Shown one piece after another: positions 41,501-48,270 of a stretch of 64,000 nucleotides of DNA. The notes under the pieces were generated by a model. The model was not told the DNA's origin and ran no database searches. It was given only the letters and a program-made list of their open reading frames with translations. Every line of letters begins with the position of its first letter. The stretch's first letter is position 1. The stretch comes from Pteria penguin. Its lineage: Eukaryota > Mollusca > Bivalvia > Pterioida > Pteriidae. The translations under genes were made by a program, and so were the position numbers. The stretch spans positions 51,201,790-51,265,789 of the forward strand of contig CM068583.1 in the NCBI GenBank assembly GCA_035048485.1, read 5' to 3'.

Positions 41501-44500
41501 ACATAGTAATGTCTTAACTTTTAAAAAATTGCAAAAGTCGTGAGACAGTTGCCTATGTGATAAACCATATGCATTTTCTGCTGATGTTGTTGAAGTTGTC
41601 TGCATATAGTTGTTGTAAGCCTATGTGATATATCATATGCATTTTCTGCTGATGTTGTTGAAGTTGTCTGCATATAGTTGTTGTAAGACCTTAATGAAAA
41701 TACATTGATACAATTAAAACACAGGAATCCTCTGCACAGTGAAAAATATTTTTGTGAACAAAAAAAAAAACTGAGTACCATAAATTTTAAATGAATTGCA
41801 TGAAATCATACAAATGTATTGATTGATTGATTATTTTATAAGTCATTCCATGATTATTTCATGTATATAGTGACATCTATGCCTAATGTGACTCAGTACC
41901 TTGGGTTTTACCTTCTCATCCAAAGACAGAACACCAGTGTGCCCACAGTGGGAGTCGAACTTGGGAAGTTTTGGTCACAAAGTGACTACCTCATCCACAG
42001 AGCTACCTTGTCTCCATTGACCAAGTGTATTTAAAGATCTTGCATTTTGGCATGCAGTTCAATATATCTGTATGATTTCATGCAATTCAATAAAACTTTG
42101 AAGTACTCAATATTCCACTTATAATAATACATGTAAGTTACAAAAAGGAATAATACTTTACGATGATTCAGTTGAAATTCTTATAAATGGGGATGATTAA
42201 GACAACATCATCTTAGCCCCAGCAGAGATGATACTATCTTCTATGAAAATAATAATTCATGTATTGCAATACAAGTACCAGATATTGCGATATATGATTT
42301 GACATCCCTTCCTCTTTTTTTATAGACATAGTTTTAATACATACTCATTGTTGTATTGATGCTTATACTGAATAATAGTAGTATAAAACTTCCTATTAAA
42401 GCTCAGATTTATGACGACTACACTTACCCTCTATACATATTACAATCAGTATCTAGTTACACAGTGCGAGTCTGCTCATTTCTAAATTAAAACAGCCCCA
42501 AGAACTGAACTCTAAATCTAATACTTTTATCTTATAAACAGCCTACCATTCTTTTTTATTTGATTTCTTTAGTACCGGGGTAGCTTTATCTTAACATTAA
42601 ATAGACAGATGTAATATTGATAATCAATTAAATGGTTTGTATCTTGTGTATAAATGTATTATCTTTATGAAATATTAGATAAAGTTGAAGACTTTAATGA
42701 AGATACTCTAGAGCCTGAACTGATTGGACTCGCTGGACCTGATGTACAAGAGACTGAGCAAGAAAGTCAGGTACTAAATACTTTATATGCTGTAATGATG
42801 GTTCTATTTATACTGCTCATTCATTTTCCCTTTTTAAAATGTGTCTTATCCTATTTGGTATTGAACACCCTTAGTGATGATTGTTAACACAGTCCTGTAC
42901 CTGATGTCAGAAGATTTAATAAAGTGATTCCTCAACAGTGTTCTTTTTTCTCTGAAATTCCAGTACCCTTGTAGTAGTTAGTACAATGTATTGTCAAAGC
43001 ACAGTTTCACACTTATACATTATAGGGTCCAAAGGTCAAGGTCGCGGTCATAATTTTCAACACTTTGTTTCTTTATGCTAAAAATAGCTCTTTTGATTTT
43101 GTTTACACATCTTAATTGTTCTTCTGTCAAAAAGATACATGTTCTATAAAAGATTGCCTATGCTGCCTGCTGCTAATACATTGACCACAAACAGATCCTC
43201 CTTGATTTTATTGCATGAATATTTACAACTTGAAACATAAGCAGTTATATATGTGTGTTTTATTGATGCTGATACATTTACAATTACATGGTTAAAGTAA
43301 ATACATGTAGTTATTGATGTACACATGTATCAGAACAGTGGAATGGTCAATGTCTTTGGTAGACTTTTGCCTATGAGTAGGATCTTCTCATCAACAAATA
43401 ATTTATGGCAGGGCCCTTCATGACTTTGTCAGTGTTCTGCGCCACTTCTCTAACAAAGACCAGAGATTGCACAATCTCTCTCTCTTCACAGTTCATTTAT
43501 GATAAGTCTAGTATTATCTAAAGGTTTAGAAATAAAATCATACTAAAACTGTGGTTAGTTGTAGAGCTTTTCCAGTTTTCAGCAGTTTGTGTTTAAAATA
43601 GATGGTATTTGTCCCAAAACTCCAAGGTGTTCCAACTTCTAAAGCTCATTCTTTAATACAGTCAAACTTCGATATCTCGAACACTGATATCTCGAATACC
43701 CGGGATATCTCGAAGTCAAATGTCGGTCCTGAAAAAAATCCTGCATATTATGATTAAATTCACCCCGTATGACGTGTCGAACACTGATATGTCGAATACC
43801 ATGCTTATCTCGAATACATTTTCAAGTCCCGACGTTCTTATTTACCCGGTTTATCTCGAAGTTGGCTTCTTATTGACAATATTCCCCGCGGCGTTTACCC
43901 TAAACGACAGGTCGATCGCGTGGAGTGATCAATTGACAGTATCGGTGTACAAAGCCGCAGTAATTACATAATCGATCACGTCCGTGCGTACCCTGTTATT
44001 TATACCAAAAAAGATAATAGCTTATTAAACTCGACACAAAATTAGATAATTAACATTAACTGTAATTAGTGCTTTTTCATACCTGCGTTGAAAGAAATTT
44101 CTTTACACTCTTCATTAATTATTACTATTTCTAATCCGTGTGTATGTTTATGTATTTTTATGCAAAGAAATAGTAATTAAATCAAATTATGATGTGTGTC
44201 TTACGTGTTAGCCCATCCTCTATTTTAGGTATAGTATAAGACCGTTATATCCAGTATTGGATTTAAATTACGATGTTACTGAAAAGGAAACATGACGTTT
44301 TCAGTTTTGGAGTATATTCTCTATATATTCATAAAATATAAAAGGTATGATAAGATTTAGATTAATTATTTAGGAACAATACAATATGCACATCTTCATG
44401 CGTATTTATTGATAAATACATGTATATCTCATACATCTACTATAATAATCACAAATGTCAAATGAATCGGCGTACATTAACAACTGCAAGATTTGTGATC

Positions 44501-47500
44501 CTAAACTCGAAATTTGGATATCTCAAACTACGGATATCTCGAAGTATTTTCCACGGTCCCTCCGACTTCGAGATAACGAGGTTTGACTGTATATAAAAGC
44601 TTTTATAATATTATAACTATATCAATATTTTACTTGGCTAACCAAGTTGTGTACATGTATAGAGTTTTTCTCAGTTTTCTGAAATTTTTGGCTATTATTA
44701 TTGATTGTTTATGATGTCTGTCATGTATGTACGAGTTTAGAAACCAAAAAGTATGTTGTGAGAATTACAAAAATTTTTCAAATTTGCAGCATTTTTGTTA
44801 ATAATTAATGGTTTTTACCCCAAAATACCCCAATGGTCTTACTGCGAACATTGCTAATTTTGCTACATTTTGCATAAACTTTCAGACAATCATACCTTTC
44901 AGGAAGGAGGGAAGGAAAGATACACATATTTGGATCATGGACTATAACACTGAGCTCTGATATTTCTGTTCCCTTTCAATTTTCCTCAATCCTGCCTGAC
45001 ATACAAAAATGCATATGCACAAATACACACCAACACACACACACACCTACATACACACACTAAATCACATTGAAGCATCCGTATACAAATGATCTGTCTA
45101 ACAATAAACAGTCCTCAATATTGTCCTCTTTCAGTTCTCTGTCAAACACAAAACACTTATATACCTTAACTTTTAAGATTGTTGTATGCTTGGTATGGAA
45201 GGAAATGAGATATGTGAGGTAGGGGGAAGTTAAATAAAATATATTTTATTTATTTTCGTTTGAAGTATATGTATTAAGATAAACTTCTTTTATTGTCAGA
45301 CTTTCAGGGAATTTTCAACCTTTTAAGCAGGATATTGTTGTGACCTTTATGAAGCACGTGGCACAGTGGTTACCATGTTGCTTTTATCAGAATATCACTG
45401 ATTTGGTCCTCACTTACTGGCCACTAGCTGGACCCATTTCATTGTGTCAATAGACACTTAATACATATTGTTGTATCCTACCTAACTTGAAAGGAATAAC
45501 AGCTTTAGCTGAGAACTTTACCTGTAATAGGCTGGTGTCCCATCTAAAGGACTGACTGTGCCCATCCTTTCAGTCACTTGATACCATAGGAATGAAAATA
45601 AATATAAATTAAAACTTTTAATCTTAAGACTAAAAACTTGTTAAGTTATATGCAACAGTATTTTTCCATCATTTTGCCATACCCCTATCTTTCTGAAGAC
45701 AGGGATATATAGAATTCACTTTGTTTGGACTAAAAGTTGTCCCATTGTTGTATATTTGTCTTCGTAGATCTTGTCCAGGCTGTGTCAGTTTGTCAGTTTG
45801 TCAGAGATTTTGACCAAATATCACACAAATATTTCTCTGAACCTAAAGTTGGGTCATAAACGTATTTCAAGGTCACTGCAGAGATGAGTTTAAGAACACT
45901 CTAAGTCAGTATCTTTGTAATAGATCTTGACCAAACTTCACACAAATCTTTCGCAGAATCTAAAGGTGTGTCATTACCTTGACTCATTTCAATTGATTTC
46001 AAGGACACTGCTGAAACATTGCTTGAATTCTTGTCTGGGCAATAGTCAGTCAGCTTGTGATAGATCTTTAACAAACTTTACACAAATATTCCTCAAAACA
46101 TAAATGTATGTCTTTGTATCAGACGTTGACTCAAGGTCATGTAACCTATTTCAAGGTTAAGAGACAGTTGTATTCTCAGTTATCAGTGATGACCATTCAA
46201 GTACATGTACTCTGTTCAATCAATTTATCAACTTTTGTATATTCTTCTGTTTAGCATGTGTGTTTCGTTCAATGATGATCAGAAATAAGATCAAATAACC
46301 CGGGTATGAAAGAGATATAGAGCCAGCGTAGCTCAGTGAATGAAGTGCTCAGCTTGTGATCCAGATGTCCCTGGTTCATGTCCTGCAGTCAGCACACCAA
46401 TGTCCTGCATTGCAGATGAGTCACTGTGAAAACCAAGGTCCTATGTCACAGTAGGTGTGGCAAGTTACAAAGGTATAAATTTCTGTGCAGTGCATTAGGC
46501 AGTTCAACATATATGTGAAATAATCGTGGTGTAACAAAACAATAACCAAATAATTGAAGTGATGTAACTTATTTAGGAATAATTTTAACAGTGATCATTT
46601 TTACTCCTTTTTACAGGGTCTACAACCAGGAACTGATACAATGCCAGCTCCTACGCCCATCCCCCTAAGAGATTTAGCTCCTCCACCATCAAAGGAGATG
46701 ATGTTTGGTGAGTCAGTCAGCCATTTTGTCATCCAAGTATTTGATACATGTATACAGATTAAATCTATTTGTGATTGAATCCAGTTGGTTGGTTGGTTGA
46801 TTTAGTGTTTTACGTCGCTTTCAACAATTTTTCAGTTATATCGTGACATGGAAGCAGGAGGTTACCGACCTCTTAAACATAGTGGCGCAACCCGGGAATC
46901 GAACCCGGATCGTCAGCACCGCAAGCCAAGCGCTTAACCACTACACCAAGCCTGCCTCCATGATTGAATCTAGAACCAAGTAACCAAGACTTAATGGTAA
47001 TGAGTATGAGGGATTGCTTGTTAACTGTATTACCCTCATTGAGGCTGTTATTGACAGTTAAACAATAATTTTGATAAAGTTACATCTTGTAATATTTTAA
47101 AATATATTAGAGACCTTTATCAAGGTGAGAACTCCTAGTGAATTTTAGAAAAACATGAAGATTTTGATCAAACTTAATATAAATTATGTTACCGTGGTCT
47201 TAAAGACTTTTGAAAGAATCCAACCATGCATGGAATGAATTCTATAGATATTTCTACCATCTGTCATGGTTATGAAACCAGGTGTCTAAGTTGGTGAAAC
47301 ATTAACACAGAAGCAAAGGTTTCTGACTCTGCATCAAAGTCTAGCATTAATTGTATTGTAACAGTATACTTGGATACTGGGAAGCATAGCACTTCATTAT
47401 AGCTCGTGTAGAAGGTGGCATTATATTTGCATAGATGAAAAACCCTAAAACATGAAACACCAAACATCAGTTGAATGAGTTTTAATGCATTTTGATACTG

Positions 47501-48270
47501 ATGAATTTGTTAACCAAAGCTTTCATGTAAAACAGTGGAACAATTTAATTACCTAAATCATGCAGGTGTTGTAGAAATAGAAATAGTCTTTGAATTTCAG
47601 ATTTAATTTTGTCCTCAAAAACATTTGATTTGCTTAGATTTTAATGACCCAATATGGTTGGCAAGTCTTGCGCAGAATCCCTTCATCGTTCTTCATTTAG
47701 TCAATCAATTTAATTGATTCTGGGAAGTGAGAAGTTGTTCACTATGGTGCAAAATTTGGTTTCAATGAGTTTAATTATGATTTTTAACTCATTAAGTTAT
47801 CAAATGTGAATTTTTTAGTATTCCAACACAAGTATGAAACACATTTACTTCTCATGAAGTGTCTTAAAATGCATAATGGTCAATCACCATACAGATAAGT
47901 ACTTGGAATTCTGTTTGAATATCATCCATTAACTTTGACGTGGAAAGTTGTATTTCATTATCAGCTCCCATGAAATTATATTTATATGTCTAAACATTCC
48001 TAGGCATTGATTTAAAGCCTTTTTATTAAATAAAAACAATTATCTGAAATGCCCTTGAATTCTTGTATGTTACATGACAAGACTCTCCAATGCTATTAAA
48101 TAATGTTCTCTACTTTTACAGGAAATATTGAACAATTGAAGAAGCAACATGAAAAAGAAATGACAGATTTCCAAAAGGCTCAGGAAATGAATAAAGCACG
48201 TTTACAACAGGGTTTGGAGGAAAAGTTGGCTGCTCGACGTAATAGGCGATGTCAACATGCAGAATCATAG
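10542..48270 (+). CDS. Coiled-coil protein gene, 9 firm exons plus a tentative first exon
   Basis: This is the gene span; the exons are listed separately. All junctions have AG acceptors and GT donors. The phases run 0, 2, 0, 1, 2, 0, 1, 0, 1 into the nine firm exons, and their summed length is 1353 nt, exactly 451 codons including the stop. Predicted product is 453 residues if MGE is the start. Residues 4-143 are charged and heptad-rich (coiled coil). Residues 144-296 form a helical core with conserved-looking aromatics (KYKW, KRWHDLL, RAAALLQWFD). Residues 297-343 are again coiled coil. Residues 345-404 are acidic and then proline-rich. Residues 405-453 form a basic amphipathic helix ending LAARRNRR. 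No signal peptide or membrane segment. I do not recognise the family with certainty and assign no function. The intron load is about 96 percent of the span and almost all of it is mobile-element-rich. Confidence 0.8.
11519..11640 (+). repeat. TAGTCCCCT-headed dispersed repeat with perfect 9-bp hairpin
   Basis: TAGTCCCCT at 11522 and AGGGGACTA about 23 bp later are exact inverses and form a terminal hairpin. A GTCTGTCTGGCCGTCCGTCT GTCCGTCCGG tract follows at once. Related sequence, with GGGGTCA and TAGACAT blocks in two degenerate copies, continues to about 12060, but the far end is unclear. It shares the hairpin-plus-CCGTCCGTC layout with other families here. Confidence 0.65.
12535..12590. 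repeat. (CA)n-rich microsatellite
   Basis: Interrupted ACACAC tracts (ACACACACATATGTACACACACC and following) just upstream of exon 2, in the intron. Confidence 0.8.
12648..12820 (+). CDS. Coiled-coil gene, exon 2
   Basis: The acceptor is TTGAAATTCAG and the donor GATAT|GTAAGA. It encodes EKISEETLERYIELEREIRK then LEKKN, followed by a lysine-rich linker and LTMKTLEENLQTCQND. This is a strong heptad-type coiled coil. It ends with two bases of a split codon (AT+A, Ile). Confidence 0.85.
13103..14451 (-). mobile_element. Tigger/pogo-like DNA transposon relic in intron 2
   Basis: Ends are CAGTGCAAGCCGCTTAATTG (left) and CAATTAAGTGGCGGGCACTG (right). Their inverted match is about 23 bp with a few differences, flanked by TA on both sides (13101-13102 and 14452-14453), as expected for Tc1/mariner-pogo insertion. 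ATTCAAATAAACGAA and TTCAATAAAACGAA sub-terminal repeats follow inside each end. The interior carries a decayed transposase C-terminus on the minus strand. The right end lies 14 bp before an exon. Confidence 0.8.
13835..14076 (-). pseudogene. Tigger/pogo transposase C-terminal remnant
   Basis: Minus-strand reading, one frame: KIIGNIDKMTLSANGIA, a TGA stop (13997-13999), then LTLLDAAHLLRKACRTVKPT and TIANCFRKVGFASSD, ending at TAG 13835-13837. The pattern 'LDA...AW..V...TI.NCFRKAGF' marks the end of the DDE superfamily transposase of Tigger/pogo/jerky-type elements. The catalytic DDE portion is not readable here. The in-frame stop and absent N-terminal half show it is dead. A 97-codon open frame overlapping it in another frame has no such signature. 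Confidence 0.8.
14466..14556 (+). CDS. Coiled-coil gene, exon 3
   Basis: The acceptor is ATTTGTTTTTCAG, part of which abuts the end of the Tigger-like element. The donor is GAAGAG|GTACTG. It encodes (I)AKEKADVDKINKIKDC then IDKAVFDERMSKEE, coiled coil. Exon length 91 nt; it completes the split Ile codon and ends in phase 0. Reading on past the donor gives only five more sense codons and a stop. Confidence 0.85.
14763..17036 (+). mobile_element. GCTCACCTGAG-family element, copy 2 (full ends, intron 3)
   Basis: The 5' end is a 14-bp stem hairpin: AGCTCACCTGAGCC, loop AAA, GGCTCAAGTGAGCT (one mismatch). It is followed by GCGCCGTCCGTCGTCGTTGT and CGTCCGTCCGTCGTTAACTT. The 3' end has CTCAGGTGAGTGATATAGGC and the hairpin AGGCCCACTTGGGCCT then CTTG (17036). 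The interior is partly duplicated: the block with CAGTTAATTGA..TTGATGATTTCTTAA through the A(n)G(n) tract occurs at about 15200-15370 and again at about 15390-15555. A 122-codon open frame at 15233-15601 simply spans these repeats. Non-coding. Confidence 0.85.
17209..17466 (-). repeat. tRNA-derived SINE, copy 1
   Basis: On the minus strand the head begins GCCAGCGTGGCCTAGTGGTA (A-box) and continues to GGGGTTCGAGTCCCGC (B-box). A conserved body follows with ATCCCTCACTGC and CGTGAAATATTCGTGGTGTGA, and a tail of ATCAATCAATCAA simple repeats. The same body occurs at 18.93-19.19 kb and, weakly, at 41.82 and 46.5 kb. The body resembles the conserved central domains of widespread molluscan SINEs, but I name no family. 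Confidence 0.85.
17940..18490 (+). repeat. Old repeat fragment distantly related to the GCTCACCTGAG family
   Basis: Contains AGGGGTGGATCCAAGGCAGG followed by CCCCAGAGGGTACCCTC, matching the GGGGTGGATCCAGGGC region of copies 2 and 3. It ends with CCAATATAGATCCATTTTGG CTCCTG, resembling their 3' ends. Heavily decayed. Confidence 0.5.
18928..19195 (-). repeat. tRNA-derived SINE, copy 2
   Basis: Same family and orientation as the copy at 17.21-17.47 kb. On the minus strand the head contains TGGCCTAGTGGTATCGTGC and GGTTTGAGTCCCGC, then the body with ATCCCTCACTGC and ATATTCATGGTGTGACG, and the tail abuts TCAATCA repeats. Both copies lie in the same intron. Confidence 0.85.
19537..19693 (+). CDS. 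Coiled-coil gene, exon 4
   Basis: The acceptor is AATCATCATAG|GCAGAA and the donor TACTAT|GTAAAT. It encodes AEYIEALNREEVIKRQLDGI then KKQLKDLNTMVDEES and VELKQMNDLEEEKDKLL, coiled coil. The competing acceptor four bases downstream would give an immediate in-frame TAG, so the upstream AG is chosen. Ends after one base of a Ser codon. Confidence 0.85.
19985..20470. mobile_element. MITE-like element with GGCGACTTAA inverted ends (intron 4)
   Basis: The left end has TTAAGTCACCCCAAGGTTAA GTCGCCCCAAAGT and further AAGTCGCCCC and AAGTCACCCC copies. The right end mirrors them with GGGCGACTTAACC, GGGCGACTTTACTTTAGGGC and CTTTGGGGCGACT. Sub-terminal motifs recur several times in each arm. The interior is AT-rich and non-coding. 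The exact ends and target duplication are not resolved. Confidence 0.7.
20868..21066 (+). CDS. Coiled-coil gene, exon 5
   Basis: The acceptor is TTTTTGTTTTAG and the donor GCTGT|GTAAGT (canonical). It encodes (S)SIFKGEYGSELENKLEADYE then LYLEKKERISVAKYKWTNAR and VLLQHACTQLALATKRWHDL LSVPAV. This and the next exon make the most protein-like, least low-complexity part of the gene and are the best query for a homology search. Confidence 0.9.
21308..23307 (+). mobile_element. GCTCACCTGAG-family element, copy 3, split by a nested insertion (intron 5)
   Basis: The 5' hairpin is identical to copy 2 (AGCTCACCTGAGCC/AAA/GGCTCAAGTGAGCT). The 3' end is CTCAGGTGAGCGATATAGG, then AGGCCCACTTGGGCCT, then CTTG at 23307. 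Copies 2 and 3 are highly similar and probably young relative to copy 1. The interior is interrupted at about 22331-23154 by an unrelated hairpin-ended element; copy 2 supplies the uninterrupted site around GTGTTGTTTTTTATTCTAG. Confidence 0.85.
22331..23154 (+). mobile_element. GGAATTGC-family hairpin-ended element nested in copy 3
   Basis: The 5' end is GGTC-GGAATTGC-GTA-GCAATTCC-AGACC, a perfect 8-bp stem with a 3-nt loop and extra GGTC/GACC pairing. Near the 3' end, GCAATTCCGATC (23121-23132) is the inverse of the 5' start. It is followed by a 16-nt perfect hairpin AGGACTT-TC-AAGTCCT (23136-23151) and a TTTC tail. No target duplication is visible when compared with the empty site in copy 2; the element sits inside a T-run. 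Non-coding, 824 bp. Confidence 0.75.
24000..24085. repeat. Short tandem repeat, 23-bp unit, about 3 copies
   Basis: GTTTAGCATGTTTAATTAGG AAA recurs in tandem, with a first diverged copy containing GTTTACCTAATTAGGAGA. Intronic. Confidence 0.8.
24205..24293. mobile_element. Miniature relative of the 7.09-8.61 kb element
   Basis: TAGTCCAAGATTCTCTGCCC and its inverse GAGAGGGCTGAGAATCTCAG ACTA enclose only a few tens of bases, with CACTTTCGATAT mirrored by ATATCAAATGTG. These are the outermost arm sequences of the larger element joined almost directly. A deletion derivative, 89 bp. Confidence 0.7.
24294..30330. other. Long intron 5 interior, mostly featureless
   Basis: No exon with matching phase and splice sites was found. 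Notable pieces: CA-rich/AT-rich stretches, a (CT)n run at about 27466-27487, a repeat-like block at about 28085-28260 (TGGATCTAGAAATTTTTGAA with G-rich and C-rich ends), a poly-G run at about 28584-28599, and an A/C-rich (CA)n block at 29536-29577. A set of AACTTCG/TTGCGAAG-type motifs recurs in both orientations at about 28815-29040. Confidence 0.45.
29536..29577. repeat. (CA)n microsatellite
   Basis: ACACACACACATACACACAC continued by ACACACACACACACACGC. Followed about 15 bp later by a GTGTGTGTGGGAGGGTGTGT block that could pair with it. Confidence 0.85.
30331..31264 (+). mobile_element. TATACGC(CCGTC)-family element with internal 320-bp duplication
   Basis: The head is TATACGCATGTCATTAGGCG GGACGTATTATG, a decayed hairpin (compare TATACGCCCGTCATAGAC at 37773), followed by CTGTCCGTCCGTGTGTCCGT CCGTCC. 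The tail is GTGTATTATGCCACACTAGT GTTGCTCTTG, with ACACTAGTGT palindromic. The body is two tandem copies with a period of 320 bp: TCATGTTTTCCGGACTTTTT at 30401 and TCATGTTTTCTGGACTTTTT at 30721, both with GCCGTCTTTCA, GAAATTTGGTATAT and ATGAAATTTATCATG. Related to 51.44-52.21 kb. Confidence 0.75.
32630..32888 (+). CDS. Coiled-coil gene, exon 6
   Basis: The acceptor is GTCGTTGTTTACAG and the donor GATAAT|GTAAGT. It encodes (V)QTQMKYQVVTEARNNL then IACVQNMRSCQRYLSNIEFP, YCKAPEIDTLEKATTNIYVD, MQSTERHKHAYNCYHTTHRR and AAALLQWFDN. The longest exon (259 nt). Its composition is that of a folded helical domain rather than simple coiled coil, with four Cys and several His. It starts by completing the Val codon and ends in phase 0. 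Confidence 0.9.
33980..34110. repeat. Degenerate tandem repeat of ATAAAGTT.TTG.TGTC units
   Basis: About six diverged copies of CATAAAGTTATTGCTGTC, with spacing of 17 to 33 bp and CATGCTGTC interruptions. Intronic. Confidence 0.7.
34502..35702. mobile_element. CAGTGATGCTCCG pogo-like element (intron 6)
   Basis: Ends CAGTGATGCTCCGTTAATCC and GGATAAACGGAGCATCACTG are inverted with two differences over 20 bp, flanked by TA on both sides (34500-34501, 35703-35704). TCCGGA/ATCCGGACAA motifs recur just inside both ends, possible multiple transposase-binding sites. 1201 bp and no readable transposase. The interior has a 51-bp tandem duplication (35380-35480) and a (TA)n run (about 35486-35505). The element group is inferred from the TA target and the CAGT..ACTG ends. 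Confidence 0.8.
35380..35481. repeat. 51-bp tandem duplication
   Basis: TTGACTGCAATTAATGTACA through GTTAGTACATTAAATAC occurs twice with a period of 51 bp and almost no differences, inside the pogo-like element. Confidence 0.9.
36023..37092 (+). mobile_element. CAGTCAAACCTCG pogo-like element, copy A (intron 6)
   Basis: Starts CAGTCAAACCTCGTTATCTC and ends GATATCGAAGTTTGACTG, flanked by TA (36021-36022 and 37093-37094). Several TTCGAGATATCC-like motifs cluster at both ends. Non-coding, with a 162-bp hairpin MITE nested at 36634-36795. The same element is present in reverse at 43.66-44.59 kb and forward again at 63.77 kb. Confidence 0.85.
36634..36795. mobile_element. Hairpin MITE nested in copy A
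   Basis: The left arm GAAATTCATTGGTTAACCAC then GCCGGGACTATGAAGTG, and the right arm CACTTCATAGTCCTGGC then GTGGTTAACCAATGAATTTC, are inverse over 37 bp with one difference. The centre contains a second perfect palindrome, AGTGCCCGG-A-CCGGGCACT. The other CAGTCAAACCTCG copy spanning this part (43.66-44.59 kb) does not carry it. Confidence 0.8.
37575..37716 (+). CDS. Coiled-coil gene, exon 7
   Basis: The acceptor is TTGTTGCAG and the donor CTTCCAG|GTAAAT. It encodes VISTVIEKDYKDACKLEAET then GKALREERLRLIKEKLEAMG and LTVEELP, a charged helix. Ends after one base of an Asp codon completed in exon 8. Confidence 0.85.
37773..38600. repeat. Composite dispersed repeats with AAGGTCA motifs
   Basis: Starts TATACGCCCGTCATAGAC, the head of the family seen at 30.33 and 51.44 kb. 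It carries a perfect 1-bp-spaced AGGTCA direct repeat (37926-37938). A second family head, GGATCCATAGATCTGGGGCA TATTG with a (CTGT)n tract, is found at about 37975-38042, related to 50.35 kb. The rest is tandem-like GGTCAAGGTCACA-containing blocks. Non-coding, in intron 7. Confidence 0.65.
38601..41550. other. Intron 7 interior, no further gene seen
   Basis: AT-rich. A decayed fragment at about 40200-40262 (CTCATGATACTCAGCAGAGTGA and GTCCAGTTTGGCTTCTTGCT) resembles the 3' end of the GCTCACCTGAG family. Nothing else supported. Confidence 0.4.
41551..41686. repeat. 68-bp tandem duplication
   Basis: GCCTATGTGATA..CATATGC, ATTTTCTGCTGATGTTGTTG and AAGTTGTCTGCATATAGTTG TTGTAA occur twice with only three or four differences. 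Intronic. Confidence 0.9.
41818..42014 (-). repeat. Diverged tRNA-derived SINE, copy 3
   Basis: On the minus strand there is a tRNA-like head with AGGTAGCTCTGTGGATGAGG and a B-box-like AAGTTCGACTCCCAC, followed by GGTGTTCTGTCTTTGGATGA. The 3' end has the ATCAATCAAT tail. Body decayed relative to the copies at 17 and 19 kb. Confidence 0.7.
42679..42770 (+). CDS. Coiled-coil gene, exon 8
   Basis: The acceptor is ATGAAATATTAG and the donor AGTCAG|GTACTA. It encodes (D)KVEDFNEDTLEPELIG then LAGPDVQETEQESQ, an acidic and probably disordered linker. Completes the Asp codon; ends in phase 0. Confidence 0.8.
43659..44589 (-). mobile_element. CAGTCAAACCTCG pogo-like element, copy B, reverse orientation (intron 8)
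   Basis: The left end is CAGTCAAACTTCGATATCTC and the right end CGAGATAACGAGGTTTGACTG, with TA on both sides (43657-43658 and 44590-44591). It is the reverse complement of copy A over most of its length: ATTAATTATTTAGGAACAAT, ACATGTATATCTCATACATC and CCGCGGCGTTTACCCTAAA match inverted parts of A. It lacks the nested MITE of copy A. Non-coding. Confidence 0.85.
45000..45062. repeat. (CA)n-rich microsatellite
   Basis: Interrupted CACACACACACACACCTACA and flanking ACACAC runs in intron 8. Confidence 0.8.
45345..45600 (+). repeat. SINE-like repeat, diverged
   Basis: Starts with GAAGCACGTGGCACAGTGGTTA, similar to a tRNA A-box region, and contains GGCTGGTGTCCCATCTAAAG GA, a block seen in the bodies of the SINEs nearby (GACAGGACACCAGC inverted). 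The B-box is degenerate. Assigned on limited evidence. Confidence 0.45.
45765..46205. repeat. Tandem-like dispersed repeat with TTTCAAGGTCA units
   Basis: Three to four diverged units share TAGATCTTGACCAAACTTCA CACAAAT, CTAAAGGTGTGTCAT and ATTTCAAGGTCACTG. Non-coding and typical of the AAGGTCA-rich repeats in this window. Confidence 0.6.
46322..46557 (+). repeat. tRNA-derived SINE, copy 4 (plus strand, diverged)
   Basis: Starts GCCAGCGTAGCTCAGTGAAT (A-box TAGCTCAGTG) with CCTGGTTCATGTCCTG as B-box. Body features shared with copies 1 and 2: GTGAAATAATCGTGGTGTAA near the 3' end. It ends 60 bp before exon 9. Confidence 0.8.
46617..46707 (+). CDS. Coiled-coil gene, exon 9
   Basis: The acceptor is TACTCCTTTTTACAG and the donor TGTTTG|GTGAGT. 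It encodes GLQPGTDTMPAPTPIPLRDL then APPPSKEMMF, a proline-rich linker. Ends after one base of a Gly codon. Confidence 0.85.
46785..46957 (-). repeat. tRNA-derived SINE of a second family
   Basis: On the minus strand: GGCAGGCTTGGTGTAGTGGT TAAGCGCTTGGC, then GATCCGGGTTCGATTCCCGG. A- and B-boxes are strong and the first 70-75 nt look like a near-intact tRNA. The body has CATGTCACGATATAAC and ends in CAACCAACCAACC-type repeats. Different body from copies 1 to 4. A SINE head is preferred over a functional tRNA because it continues into a body and a simple-repeat tail. Confidence 0.8.
48122..48270 (+). CDS. Coiled-coil gene, terminal exon 10
   Basis: The acceptor is TCTACTTTTACAG. It encodes (G)NIEQLKKQHEKEMTDFQK then AQEMNKARLQQGLEEKLAAR RNRRCQHAES and TAG. 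A basic amphipathic helix; the K.RLQQ.LEEKLA.RR.RR pattern is typical of the ends of long invertebrate coiled-coil proteins, without identifying one. Confidence 0.85.

Noticed and set aside
46880..46957. Functional tRNA gene on the minus strand
   Set aside because: The A- and B-boxes are good, but the sequence continues into a SINE body and a simple-repeat tail; I judged it a SINE head.
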